Origin: an uncultured Spirochaetales bacterium
GTDB lineage: Bacteria; Spirochaetota; Spirochaetia; JAFGXN01
Direction of reading: 5' to 3'
Assembly: GCA_949289575.1 (NCBI GenBank)
Contig: CASEOG010000003.1
Span: forward strand, 434,001-498,000
Length of the DNA stretch: 64,000 bases
Below the pieces are notes generated by a model. The model searched no databases. It was not told where the DNA came from and worked only from the letters and a program-made list of their open reading frames with translations. This document shows positions 42,591 through 52,142 of this stretch, piece after piece (the stretch's first letter is position 1; each line of letters starts with the position of its first letter). Both the position numbers and the translations under genes were made by a program.

Positions 42591-45350
42591 ATGACAAAAG
42601 AGAGAGATTTCAAAAACGAAACGCTTGTTTTTCCTTCGACTGTTGTCGGTCATCACTTTCAAAAATATTTAATGGAAAAGCTCGATTTGAGAGCGACCGA
42701 AAACAGCCGTTTCATCGAATGGGACCGGTTTACGGCACTGCTGCGGGAAATCCCGGAAAACAAAACTGCGGTGCGGCCGCTTGACCGCCGTATTTTTATC
42801 GAGCAGATCCTTGAAAAAAACGCCGCCGAACCGTTTTTGCGGAAGCTGATTCCGCCGAAAATGGCGGCCGAAAGCCGCGCCTACCGTGCCGTCCTGCAGC
42901 AGGCGCTGACCGAACTGCCGGTTTTCGCCGCCGACCGGGAGGCCTTTGATGCCCTTCCCGAGCTGCAAAGCGACTTAACGCAGCTGCTGAATTTATACCG
43001 CGTTTTTTTGGAAACGTACCGCCTGTATGAACCCGATCTGGAACGGAAGCGGAGCACCGCGGATACGCAGCGGTACCGGATTTTTTATCCGGAAGTGCTG
43101 CCCGATTTCGATAACTATCGGGCTCTTCTCGGCGAAAACGTTTCGACGGAACCGGTTCCCGAAGCGCCTCTGCCCCGGGTGAAACTCTTTCCGTCGGATG
43201 TTTCCGAAGTGCGTTATCTTTTTTCCGAAATCGAAAAGCTTCTTCGGGCCGGCGAACCGGTCGAAAACATTGCGATTGCGTGTGTCGATGACAGTTACCG
43301 GTTTCTGCTGCGCTGGTTTTCGTTTATTTATCAGATTCCTCTCGTGATTCGGACAGGGAAGAAAGTCGGTGAGTATCCGGTCAACCGCTTTTTTTCGGCC
43401 TGGTACGAAGCGGTGACATCCCGATTCTCGTTTTCGTCGTTTCAGGCGCTCTTTTTCGATCCGACAACGCCGTGGAAACCGGTCGAAACGGTTGACGAAA
43501 ACGGCACGGTTTCCCGGGAAAAGATTTCGACGCTGCTGATGAAAGCCTTCAATAATGTGAATGTTTTGGCGGAAGAGAAAAACTGGCTGGCGGAATTCCG
43601 AAAAGTGTCTCCGCAGGCGGAAACGGTTTTCGCCGAATTGCAGAAAGAGCTGCGGAAAGCGGTGGCGTCTTCCACTTTCGGTGCTTTGCAGAAAAACGTT
43701 CAGGATTTTCTGAAAAGGCGGTTTGATGATTCGCAGCGTGACGAAGCGTCGCGGGCGGTCTATCAGCGGGCGTTAACGAAGTTAAAGGAATTGAGTGAAG
43801 CGGAACGGCGCTTTACGGAAACCGGCGGACGCAAAAAGTTGTTTGAAACGGTGACGCCGTTCGAGTTTTGGCTGCGGGAGTTGGGCAGTGAAGTGTACGT
43901 CGAGCAGGATTCCGGTGCGAAGATTGCGGTTTACAACGGCAAAGTGGCCGCCGGGGCACCGATTCCCCATCTTTTTGTTATCGGTATCAATGAAAGCAGT
44001 TACCGGTTTGTTTCGGCTCCGTTCGGATTTTTGTCCGATTTCGACCGGGAAGAGATACGCAAAAAGGAGTTGCGGGAAAGCGACCGGACAGAGGCGATTT
44101 TCCGTCTTTACGGCAGCACGGACGGATGCCGGGTGCGCTGTTCCGGTGCGCTGACCGTTCGCGGCGAAAGCCGTTTTACCCCGTCGCTCTTTTATGCGGC
44201 CGATGCGGTTGATGCGGCGGATGAAGCGGCTGTGCCGGCTCCGGAAAAATTCGACGGGATGCCGGACGAGGCGCATCTGCGCCGTTACAGCCGTCTGTTT
44301 CCGACGGCGGCACACGCTTCGGTTTTCCGCTACAATCCGGCCGGCGAAGAGCGGATTACGCTTTCCGAGGAGGATATGCGCAACGGACTCGCCAAACGGG
44401 TGACCGATCCGCAAAGCGGACTGAAAAAAATCTCCGATACGGCGTTGGAGGCGGCCGAAACGTGCCCGTTCCGTTGGTTTCTGTCCCGTTATCAGCCGGA
44501 AGCGATGAAAACCGATGTTTTTGCGGAAGAGGCCAATCAGTTCGGAATTCTGGTTCATTCGGCCGTCGAATATTATGTCAAAGAATGCGCTCCTTCGGTG
44601 AACGCCGAAAAGGATGCCGATCTCCGACGGCAGCGGGTGCAGGCGTTTCTCGATTCGTATATCGAAAGATTGGAAAGCGACAGCGACAATAAAATTCGCA
44701 TTGACGGGTTTAAAAAGCCGCAGCCGGTTTTGTGGGAAGCGTGGAAACAGAATTTGTATGATTATATCCGCTATTTCGCGGAAGCCGACCGCACCGTTTT
44801 CGGCGACTGTGAAGAAAATTTTACCGAAGGATGGTATTCGGCCCGAATCGGCGACCGGGCTGTTTTGAACGGCCGTATCGACCGGGTGATGAAAACACCG
44901 GACGGTTACTATTTTGTCGATTACAAAACCGGAGAATTGCCGTCTCCCGAACAGATTTGTCCGACCGACGAAGAAATCGAAAGGGGAGTCCGTCCTTCCA
45001 AATATCAGATAGCTGCTTACGCTTATCTGACGGAGGCCAAAAATTACAAGCCGTTGTCGGGCGCCTATTACTACGGGTTTAAAAATAAAGAAGAGACAAA
45101 AGGGTTTTTTTATCTTTTTACCGAAGAAGAACGAATCAAGACCGACCGGGAAGAAATCTTTCAGAGAGGATTGCGGAAAAAAGGACCGCAGGCGAATATT
45201 TCCGTCATGAAAGAATGGTTTATGCAGGCCGTCGACCGGTATATCGAAATGATCGACGGGCGGACGTTTGCCGTTCGGCCGGGGGATGATGCCTGCCGTT
45301 ACTGTCAGTATGCATCGATTTGCCGGAAAGATTTCGGAATTAAGGGGTGA
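42591..45350 (+). CDS. addB: AddB-like subunit of recombination helicase-nuclease
   Basis: 919 aa. The N-terminal two thirds resemble an inactive UvrD-type helicase fold (LVFPSTVVGHHFQKYL, FVIGINESSYRFVSAPFG). The C-terminal PD-(D/E)XK nuclease has LNGRIDRVMKTPDGYYFVD with the DYKTG lysine. Four Cys fit the AddB iron-sulfur site: one in AAETCPFRWF and three in ACRYCQYASIC. With AddA it would resect double-strand breaks to a Chi-like sequence for RecA. The stop overlaps the start region of the next gene. Confidence 0.9.
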   Translation: MTKERDFKNETLVFPSTVVGHHFQKYLMEKLDLRATENSRFIEWDRFTALLREIPENKTAVRPLDRRIFIEQILEKNAAEPFLRKLIPPKMAAESRAYRAVLQQALTELPVFAADREAFDALPELQSDLTQLLNLYRVFLETYRLYEPDLERKRSTADTQRYRIFYPEVLPDFDNYRALLGENVSTEPVPEAPLPRVKLFPSDVSEVRYLFSEIEKLLRAGEPVENIAIACVDDSYRFLLRWFSFIYQIPLVIRTGKKVGEYPVNRFFSAWYEAVTSRFSFSSFQALFFDPTTPWKPVETVDENGTVSREKISTLLMKAFNNVNVLAEEKNWLAEFRKVSPQAETVFAELQKELRKAVASSTFGALQKNVQDFLKRRFDDSQRDEASRAVYQRALTKLKELSEAERRFTETGGRKKLFETVTPFEFWLRELGSEVYVEQDSGAKIAVYNGKVAAGAPIPHLFVIGINESSYRFVSAPFGFLSDFDREEIRKKELRESDRTEAIFRLYGSTDGCRVRCSGALTVRGESRFTPSLFYAADAVDAADEAAVPAPEKFDGMPDEAHLRRYSRLFPTAAHASVFRYNPAGEERITLSEEDMRNGLAKRVTDPQSGLKKISDTALEAAETCPFRWFLSRYQPEAMKTDVFAEEANQFGILVHSAVEYYVKECAPSVNAEKDADLRRQRVQAFLDSYIERLESDSDNKIRIDGFKKPQPVLWEAWKQNLYDYIRYFAEADRTVFGDCEENFTEGWYSARIGDRAVLNGRIDRVMKTPDGYYFVDYKTGELPSPEQICPTDEEIERGVRPSKYQIAAYAYLTEAKNYKPLSGAYYYGFKNKEETKGFFYLFTEEERIKTDREEIFQRGLRKKGPQANISVMKEWFMQAVDRYIEMIDGRTFAVRPGDDACRYCQYASICRKDFGIKG

Positions 45351-45352
45351 GA

Positions 45353-48300
45353 ATGAAATTTTCGGAAGAACAGACGGAAGCAATCCGTGTCAGAAATAAC
45401 TGTGTCGTGACGGCCGGTGCCGGTTCGGGAAAAACCGCCGTTTTAAGCGAACGCTTTCTTTCTTTGCTGCTGGATGAGCGGAATCCGGCCAAAGTCGACG
45501 AAATTTTAACGCTGACGTTTACCAAAAAAGCGGCCGGAGAAATGAAAGAGCGGATATACCGCAAAATCATCGAGAAGTCGAAAGAAGAAAATCTCTCCGA
45601 AAACGGGCAAATGAGGCTGGCAGAAGCCCGGTCCCGTTTCGAAAGAGCCACCGTGACAACAATCGATGCTTTTTGTAACGAAGTCATGGGAAATGCGTTA
45701 CCGCTTCTCGGTGTGCCCGGTCTCTTTACAATCGATCCCGATGCGGTTGTCCGCATTCGCCGGGAAGAGGCACTTCATTGTCTGTCGGAGGGCGATGTCG
45801 ATCCGGTTCTGTTCCGGCTGGTGCGGACCGTCGGTTACGACACACTGGTCGACCGCCTTTTTTGCGCAATCGGGAAACAGTTTTCGATTTTCGAACCGCC
45901 CCGGGTCGAAGAACGGGTTCGTCTTCAGCTGCGGGTGACGGAACAGGAGCTCGAACAGCTGCTGGAGTCTCTCGAAGAACAGTGCGAAAAATATCTGGAA
46001 GATCCCGACGAAAGCATCAAAGCGCTTCAGAAACTGACCGATGATGTTCGTACGGTGGTTTCCGGGTGGGAAAACGGCAACCGCGAAACGATTCTGTCGA
46101 CTCTTTCCGGGTTTTCGTTTTCGGGTACGGGCGGCAAATCCAACGACAAACGGGATTTCTGCAAGGATCGGCTGAAACGGATCAAAGAAACGGCCGTCAA
46201 AGGGGCGGAAATGCTCAAATATATCCGCGGCGGCGATCATCAGATAGCGGTAGCCCGCCTTTTGGACCGTTATGCGGCGGCAATGCGGACAGCGCAAATC
46301 AAGAACAGCGTTCTCGATTACCGCGATGTGGCGTCGGGGGCGTTGCGAGCTTTGAAAGAAGACAAAGCATTACGGGCCCGTTACAAGAAAAAATTCCGCT
46401 ACATTATGGTCGACGAGTTTCAGGATAACAACCTGATGCAGAAAGAGCTCTTTTATCTGCTGGCCGAAAAGGCGGACTGTTGCGGCGACGGCGTGCCGGC
46501 GGCGGCCGACCTGGAACCGGATAAGCTGTTTTTCGTCGGTGACGAAAAACAGTCGATTTACCTTTTCCGGGGGGCGGATGTTTCGGTTTTCCGAAAACTT
46601 CAAAACGAACAGACAGTTCTGGAGCTGACAAAAAACTACCGTTCGGAACCCGATCTCATCCGTTTTTTTAACCGTTTTTTCCCGAATCGGGTGATGCCGG
46701 TCGATGCGGCCGCGGCGGCCGACCACGAAGCGGTTTTCAAGGAGCTCGGTTACCGCGACGCCGAAAACGACCGGTGCGAAATCGAGCTGACCTGCATCGA
46801 TTCGGAACTGAACGCCTCCGACCGCAGTTATCTTTCCGCCCGCGAATCGGAATTTGCCTACATTGCGGAATGGATTCGCCGAAAAATCGATGATGCTTCT
46901 TTCCTGATTGACGATAACGGCAGGAAACGAAGAGTGCACTATTCCGATTTTCTCGTTCTTTCGCGTACCTCTTCCGAACAGAAAACAATGGAGCGGATTT
47001 TTCGCGAACGGGGGATTCCGTATGCCAGCGAAAAAAAACTGACGCTTTTCTCCGAGTCGATTGCGGTTGATTTTCTGCAAATGGTGAAAGCGGCCGTTTA
47101 TCCGAACGACCGTGTTGCCTATCTGTCGTTTCTGCGTTCGCCTCTGGTTTCCGTACCGGTATCGGCGCTGTCGGCGCTGCTCGAAGATCGTCCCTGCAGT
47201 GACCCCGCGGTGGCCGAAGCGGAAGAAAAACTCGAACGGGTGCGGTCGCTGTTTCCGGCCGGTTCTTTAACGGACCTGTTTCGGCTTTTCTGGTACGACT
47301 TCGGGTACCGCTACTTTGTGATCAAAAAGAAACGGAACCGTCATTACGAAGAGTTTGCCGAATATCTGCTGTCGTATTTGAACCGAAAAGAAGAAGAGGG
47401 CTGTTCCGTTATCGATTTGATTACCGAATTGTCGCACGGCGGACGAGACGATAATCTGTTTTCGTTTTCGGAAACGTCCGATGCCGTTTCGATTATGACG
47501 ATTCACAAGTCGAAAGGATTGGAAGCACCGGTGGTGATTTTATCCCAAATCGACAAAGCGGCCGGCGGCAATCGGGGAGCGGCTGTTTACCGGCAGTACC
47601 GGCGCCGGATTTCCCTGCGCTCGCAGCAGATTTTCGAAGAGGGCGGATTCCCGACGGAGAGTCAACAGTGCGAGTGGTTGGAATTCGATATTCCGCCGGA
47701 AGATTTTTATTTTCGCAAAGGAAAGGAAAAGAGTGCAAAAATCGATTCGATCGATAAAGAGCTGGCCGCGGCGGAGAGCAAACGGCTGCTCTATGTGGCT
47801 CTGACCCGGGCCGAATCGCATCTGCTGATAACCGGCAAACGGAGCAGCCGATCCGAAACCGATTCGTTTTGGCAATATTTCTCGCCGCTGCTTTCGGAGG
47901 AGGCCGAATTGTCCGACGGCCGCGGCTTTACGCTGAAAGCCGGTTACCGCCCCTGTCTGGAAACGGAGACGTATCGGAAAATGCGCGATCCGGAGTTGTT
48001 CACGGCCGATGCTGTCGAAAAGGCTCTCGAAACGCTGCAAAAACGACCCGATACGCCGGTCGATTTTTCCGGTCTGTTTCGGAAAAACGAGCGCACCGCT
48101 TCCGGCCGAGAAACCGCGGCGGCAGGCGATGCGGCGGCGGGAATGCCGCTGCCGGCGACCGAAGCCGACGCCTTTTTGGAAGAAAGCGGTACCTTTTCGC
48201 TCTTCGGAACTTTGTGTCACAACGTTTTGGAAAAGGCTTTGACGGCGAAAGATTTCGATTTGACGCAAACCGATATTGCGTCGATGATTGACGGGCGTCT

Positions 48301-48634
48301 GTCGCCGCGGTCGGAAATAATCGAAAACGTTGTCCGCCGCCTGGTCGGCCGGTTTTTGTCGTCGCCGTTTTTCCGCGAACACCGCGACGGGGAGCTGCTG
48401 ACGGAAAAGGAGTTTCTTTTGAGACGGGAAGAAGGCGGGCGCACGGTTTTTGTCTCCTGCCGGGCCGACCTGATTATCAAACACCCCGATAAAGTCATCG
48501 TCGTCGATTTCAAAACAGATCGGGTCAAAATCCCCGGCTTTTACGATTCGCAGCTGTCGCTTTATGCCGAGGCGGCCGAAGCGGTTTACGGGTTACCGGT
48601 CGAAACGAAAGCGGTTTATCTGCGGGAAATATGA
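45353..48634 (+). CDS. addA: AddA-like UvrD helicase-nuclease
   Basis: About 1,093 aa. Superfamily 1 helicase motifs: TAGAGSGKTAVLSERF (I), VDEFQDNNLMQ (II), VGDEKQSIYLFRGAD (III), SIMTIHKSKGLEAPVVIL (V), and YVALTRAE (VI). The C-terminal nuclease has CRADLIIKHPDKVIVVD then FKTDRVKIPGFYDSQLSLY. It is the motor-nuclease partner of AddB. I chose the ATG at 45353, behind AAGGGGTGAG; a GTG at 45347 overlapping the addB stop is the alternative. Confidence 0.93.
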   Translation: MKFSEEQTEAIRVRNNCVVTAGAGSGKTAVLSERFLSLLLDERNPAKVDEILTLTFTKKAAGEMKERIYRKIIEKSKEENLSENGQMRLAEARSRFERATVTTIDAFCNEVMGNALPLLGVPGLFTIDPDAVVRIRREEALHCLSEGDVDPVLFRLVRTVGYDTLVDRLFCAIGKQFSIFEPPRVEERVRLQLRVTEQELEQLLESLEEQCEKYLEDPDESIKALQKLTDDVRTVVSGWENGNRETILSTLSGFSFSGTGGKSNDKRDFCKDRLKRIKETAVKGAEMLKYIRGGDHQIAVARLLDRYAAAMRTAQIKNSVLDYRDVASGALRALKEDKALRARYKKKFRYIMVDEFQDNNLMQKELFYLLAEKADCCGDGVPAAADLEPDKLFFVGDEKQSIYLFRGADVSVFRKLQNEQTVLELTKNYRSEPDLIRFFNRFFPNRVMPVDAAAAADHEAVFKELGYRDAENDRCEIELTCIDSELNASDRSYLSARESEFAYIAEWIRRKIDDASFLIDDNGRKRRVHYSDFLVLSRTSSEQKTMERIFRERGIPYASEKKLTLFSESIAVDFLQMVKAAVYPNDRVAYLSFLRSPLVSVPVSALSALLEDRPCSDPAVAEAEEKLERVRSLFPAGSLTDLFRLFWYDFGYRYFVIKKKRNRHYEEFAEYLLSYLNRKEEEGCSVIDLITELSHGGRDDNLFSFSETSDAVSIMTIHKSKGLEAPVVILSQIDKAAGGNRGAAVYRQYRRRISLRSQQIFEEGGFPTESQQCEWLEFDIPPEDFYFRKGKEKSAKIDSIDKELAAAESKRLLYVALTRAESHLLITGKRSSRSETDSFWQYFSPLLSEEAELSDGRGFTLKAGYRPCLETETYRKMRDPELFTADAVEKALETLQKRPDTPVDFSGLFRKNERTASGRETAAAGDAAAGMPLPATEADAFLEESGTFSLFGTLCHNVLEKALTAKDFDLTQTDIASMIDGRLSPRSEIIENVVRRLVGRFLSSPFFREHRDGELLTEKEFLLRREEGGRTVFVSCRADLIIKHPDKVIVVDFKTDRVKIPGFYDSQLSLYAEAAEAVYGLPVETKAVYLREI

Positions 48635-48671
48635 CAGAATAATAAATAAGGCGAAAAATTTTTGAAAAAGA

Positions 48672-48699
48672 TTGATTCCTCTTTTTTTCGTGTTATAAT
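48672..48699 (+). promoter_or_regulatory. Promoter of the 48.7-kb gene, apparently leaderless
   Basis: -35 TTGATT, 16-nt spacer, perfect -10 TATAAT ending 6 nt before the ATG at 48706. Confidence 0.6.
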
Positions 48700-48705
48700 T
48701 AATGA

Positions 48706-49797
48706 ATGAGAAAACGAAATTTAATTTGGCTGATTCCGGTAAGCATTATTCTTCTTTTTTCGGCTGCTGTCGGCTGTTATGTCGCGTATGCATTTATTGC
48801 GTATGAAAGACTGCCCGAAGAAATGAATCTCGAAATCGGTGTTCCCTCGACGGGAATACGGTCGTCGCAGCTTTTGCGACAGGGAGCGGTTTACACCGCG
48901 GTTTCTTACAACATCGGTTTCGGAGCCTACACACCCGAATTTTCGTTTTTTATGGACGGCGGCACCGAATCGGTTGCGGCCTCGGCCGAAAGTGTGAAAG
49001 CGACCGTCGGCGGTGCGGCCGAATGTGTCCGTAATCTCGATCCCGATTTTGCACTCTTTCAGGAAGTCGATTTAAAGGCGACACGCAGTTATTACATCAA
49101 TGAATCGGCTCTTCTGGATACTTTTTTCCCCGAATATTATCATGCCTTTGCCGTCAATTACGATTCTCCGTTTTTGTTTTATCCGATCTTACAGCCGCAC
49201 GGGCGAACCAAAGCGGGACTGGCGACCTATTCCCGATATCCGATCGTTTCGGCGATTCGTTATGCTCTGCCGATTTCCGAGTACTTCGACAAATTTTTTG
49301 ATTTGGACCGCTGTTATGCCGTCCTGAAAATTCCCGTCGAAAACGGAAAATTCCTCGATCTCTATCACGTTCATCTGTCGGCCTATTCCGAGGATGCGAA
49401 AATCAGAGAAGGTCAGACATTGAAGCTGATGAGTGCTTTAAAAGAAAGTTACGATGCGGGGAATTATGTCATCTGTGCGGGAGATTTCAATCATGATATG
49501 AAAAATCCGACACAGACGACCGAAAAAATCTTTTCGTGGGCTCATGTGTTTCCGCGGGAGACTCTGCCCGAAAGTTTCCGGATTGTTCAGGATGCGCTGC
49601 CGGACGAAGAAAGATTCGATATGCCCGATTCTTCCCGCAATTCCGATATACCTTACGATCCCGAAAAGACATTGACGATTACGCTGGATGCGTTCATTGT
49701 TTCCGATACTGTGGAAACGGTCGATTATTATGTCATTAATCACGGTTTTCTGTTTTCGGATCATCAGCCGGTGGTCTTTTCTTTTCGTCTGAAGTAA
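48706..49797 (+). CDS. Membrane-anchored endonuclease/exonuclease/phosphatase family protein
   Basis: 363 aa. One N-terminal transmembrane helix (LIWLIPVSIILLFSAAVGCYVAYAF), then a DNase I-like domain: VSYNIGFGAYTPEF, FQEVDLKATR, HGRTKAGLATYSRYPIV, YHVHLSAYSED, AGDFNHDMKN and FSDHQPVVFSF. It probably cleaves a phosphodiester outside the cytoplasm, on DNA or phospholipid. Its 3' end overlaps the convergent creD 3' end by about 60 nt. Confidence 0.9.
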   Translation: MRKRNLIWLIPVSIILLFSAAVGCYVAYAFIAYERLPEEMNLEIGVPSTGIRSSQLLRQGAVYTAVSYNIGFGAYTPEFSFFMDGGTESVAASAESVKATVGGAAECVRNLDPDFALFQEVDLKATRSYYINESALLDTFFPEYYHAFAVNYDSPFLFYPILQPHGRTKAGLATYSRYPIVSAIRYALPISEYFDKFFDLDRCYAVLKIPVENGKFLDLYHVHLSAYSEDAKIREGQTLKLMSALKESYDAGNYVICAGDFNHDMKNPTQTTEKIFSWAHVFPRETLPESFRIVQDALPDEERFDMPDSSRNSDIPYDPEKTLTITLDAFIVSDTVETVDYYVINHGFLFSDHQPVVFSFRLK

Positions 49798-51097
49798 CGG
49801 CCTGTCTGACGGAATCCGGCAAATTGTACCAGTCGAGATTCCTTGTGACAAACATAATCACGGCCAGGGCCGCAAACAATCCCAGTGTTCCGATCAGCAG
49901 TGCGTAGTCGGCCAACTGCAACAGACTGAACAGAAACAGGTAAGCGAACAGCGAGACAATTCCCAGCAGGATCCCGGTCTTTTTTGACCTGAAGATGGCG
50001 GCGCAGTACAACCCGCACAGAAGAACCGTCATCAGCATGGCGATAGTATATGCCGCATTAAACGGAATGTATTCCGCCAACGACAGCAGCAGCAGATAAA
50101 ACAGGATGTTGGCGATACCGATCAGCAGATACTGCGCCGGGTGAATCTGCGTTTTTCTGACCGATTCGACAAAAAAAAGTGCCAAAAACGGAATAAAAAT
50201 AAAGAGAAACGCATATTTCATGCTTCTTTCGACTTGTGTGTAGATGTCATTGATTTGCAGAAATGACACCCGAACCTGCTACGATAAGTTTTCGGAATAA
50301 AAATCCGTCGGATCGATTACAGCCGTTTTGCCGATTGAAACATTAAACCCGGCAATTTCCCAGACAGCCGAAAAGCCGTCGTCCGTCACCTCCCGTTCCG
50401 TCGGCAGCCATTCGCCGGTAAACCCGGGATCGGGCCAGTCGGAACGAACCCGAAACGTATTTTCTCCGGAAGTCGGGAGCATGGCAAAGTATTTGCCGCC
50501 GCGGCCTTCCGTTGTAATTTGAAACGAAAAGCCTTCCCGCAGACGGGCAACCGAAATCGGATAGATAAAAGCGGACGCATAGCCGATATTTGCCAACCCG
50601 GTTTTTTCCTGCCGTTGCAGGCGGATGTTGTTTCCGATTCGGACTTCCGGATCTTTCGAAAAGTTTTTACGGCTGCCGGTATCGAAAATCAGAAACGCTT
50701 CCTCTCCCCGAATTTCCGGAATTCCGGTAGCCGCGGTTTCGAATTTTCCCGTTACCGAAAGGGTTGCGTTAAAGATCGGTACATCGAAAATTCCTCTTTT
50801 CAGATTGGAAACTTCCAAATCGGCATCCACAATATATTCCGTCGGCTGAATCATCACCCATTGTACATCATCCGAAATCTCCCGATTGACTGTCGGAACG
50901 GCCACGGAAACACCGCGTAAAACGAAATTGTTTCCGATCGGTTCGAGAATCGAGTTCATTGCCGATTCCCGATGCTGTAACCGGTCGTTAACGACACCGC
51001 GAACCATCAGAATCGGGATGAAAAAAAGTATTCCCAATCCCAAGACGGCAAATAATTTAAATCCCGCATTGTTACGGGTATTCCATTTTGTTTTCAT
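49736..51097 (-). pseudogene. creD: creD interrupted by one in-frame amber codon
   Basis: CreD is an inner-membrane protein of about 450 aa. Residues 1-272 (51097-50282) give the N-terminal helix (VLGLGILFFIPILMVRGVV) and the periplasmic domain (SDWPDPGFTGEWLPTEREV), then TAG at 50279-50281. The same frame continues as QVRVSFLQINDIYTQVERS and the C-terminal helices (SMKYAFLFIFIPFLALF, TQIHPAQYLLIGIANIL, FVTRNLDWYNL), ending at 49736. Full length would be 453 codons. The stop lies in a poorly conserved stretch before the first C-terminal helix. It is the last gene after alkaline phosphatase and PI-PLC genes. It may be dead, read through, or translated as two pieces (a GTG lies at 50267-50269). 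Confidence 0.88.
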
Positions 51098-51113
51098 TGT
51101 TTAGAGCCTTAAT

Positions 51114-52127
51114 TTAATCCCCGGTTTTCATCCGGAATTCGTCCGCCTTTTCTTCAATCAGAACCGATTTTTTGACGTTGTTGAGGCGTAAAATCGATTT
51201 AATTTTCCGTATATCGTCGGTCAGAAAGTCACGCATCACGATATTGGTCAGCGACAGCCGCCGGGAATCTTCGGCAATACCGTCGATGTAAGCCGTAATA
51301 TTCCGATCGTGTTCCTCTTCCCGGGAAAACGGGGTGGTCAGTATTGTCTGACCCGTCAGCTGACATTGCAGAACAAACAGTCCTTTGTTCTTTTTTTCGA
51401 ACCGTTTGTAATAATCGGGTAAAGCTTCGGCAATAAATTGTTCGGATGATTTTCTGTGAAGTGCGCCGTTGTAGTAAGATTCCATGGCACAGTTCTTCAG
51501 CGAACCTTCATCGTTGTTTCGGAAAAAGATGAAATCTTTGTTTTTGACTTCTTCGGTTTCGTATTGAAGGCCCCAGAAGAGAATATACTTTCCGCGGCAA
51601 TCTTTCATTTTCAGTGTATCGATAAAAGCAATCGGGTCTGTACCGGCAGCTACCTTCACCGCATACAGCTGCGGATTAACGATGGCATTGATAGCGGCAA
51701 GGGTGTCGGCCTGCGAATCCCCCTTAAAATGCTGAAAGTCGAGAATCACCGTTTCCGAAGGAAAGTCATCGAGGAACGCCTTTACCGAAGCCAAAACCTT
51801 TTGAAACGGCTGGCCCGAAACCGGACCGTGAAAAATCACCAGATCGTTTCCTTTTTTTTGTACCCTCAGATCGAAATACCGGACTCCGTATGCCAGCTGC
51901 GTCCGAACGGAAGAGTTTTGCGTCAGCGCCAACGGCGACATTCCGACGGAAGCGCCGTCATGGCTGCCGGGAATCACAATATCGCGAATCCGTGTTTCGT
52001 CGGCAACCGAATCCATCCAGCGGGAGAAAAATTCGTCGGGCTTATTCTCGATTCTTTCCGGTGATTCACATGCGGCAAAACCGAAAAGCAGCAAACATAA
52101 CAGAAAAAAAGATCTGACCGTTCTCAT
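51114..52127 (-). CDS. Phosphatidylinositol-specific phospholipase C-like lipoprotein
   Basis: 337 aa. Lipobox FGFAAC (Cys20). PI-PLC X-domain motifs: IVIPGSHDGASVG with the first catalytic His, GVRYFDLRVQKKG, and IFHGPVSGQPF with the second. The enzyme would cleave phosphatidylinositol or a related lipid outside the cell without needing calcium, if it is the bacterial type. It lies between the alkaline phosphatase and creD genes in one orientation with short gaps (about 15 nt), so it is probably part of an envelope phosphate/lipid-scavenging operon. Confidence 0.92.
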   Translation of the reverse strand: MRTVRSFFLLCLLLFGFAACESPERIENKPDEFFSRWMDSVADETRIRDIVIPGSHDGASVGMSPLALTQNSSVRTQLAYGVRYFDLRVQKKGNDLVIFHGPVSGQPFQKVLASVKAFLDDFPSETVILDFQHFKGDSQADTLAAINAIVNPQLYAVKVAAGTDPIAFIDTLKMKDCRGKYILFWGLQYETEEVKNKDFIFFRNNDEGSLKNCAMESYYNGALHRKSSEQFIAEALPDYYKRFEKKNKGLFVLQCQLTGQTILTTPFSREEEHDRNITAYIDGIAEDSRRLSLTNIVMRDFLTDDIRKIKSILRLNNVKKSVLIEEKADEFRMKTGD

Positions 52128-52142
52128 CTTTTTGTCACTCCG

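Noticed and set aside
50279-50281. TAG as pyrrolysine or general amber recoding
   Set aside because: gyrB ends in TAG at a family-typical position, and no pyl genes are visible in the window.
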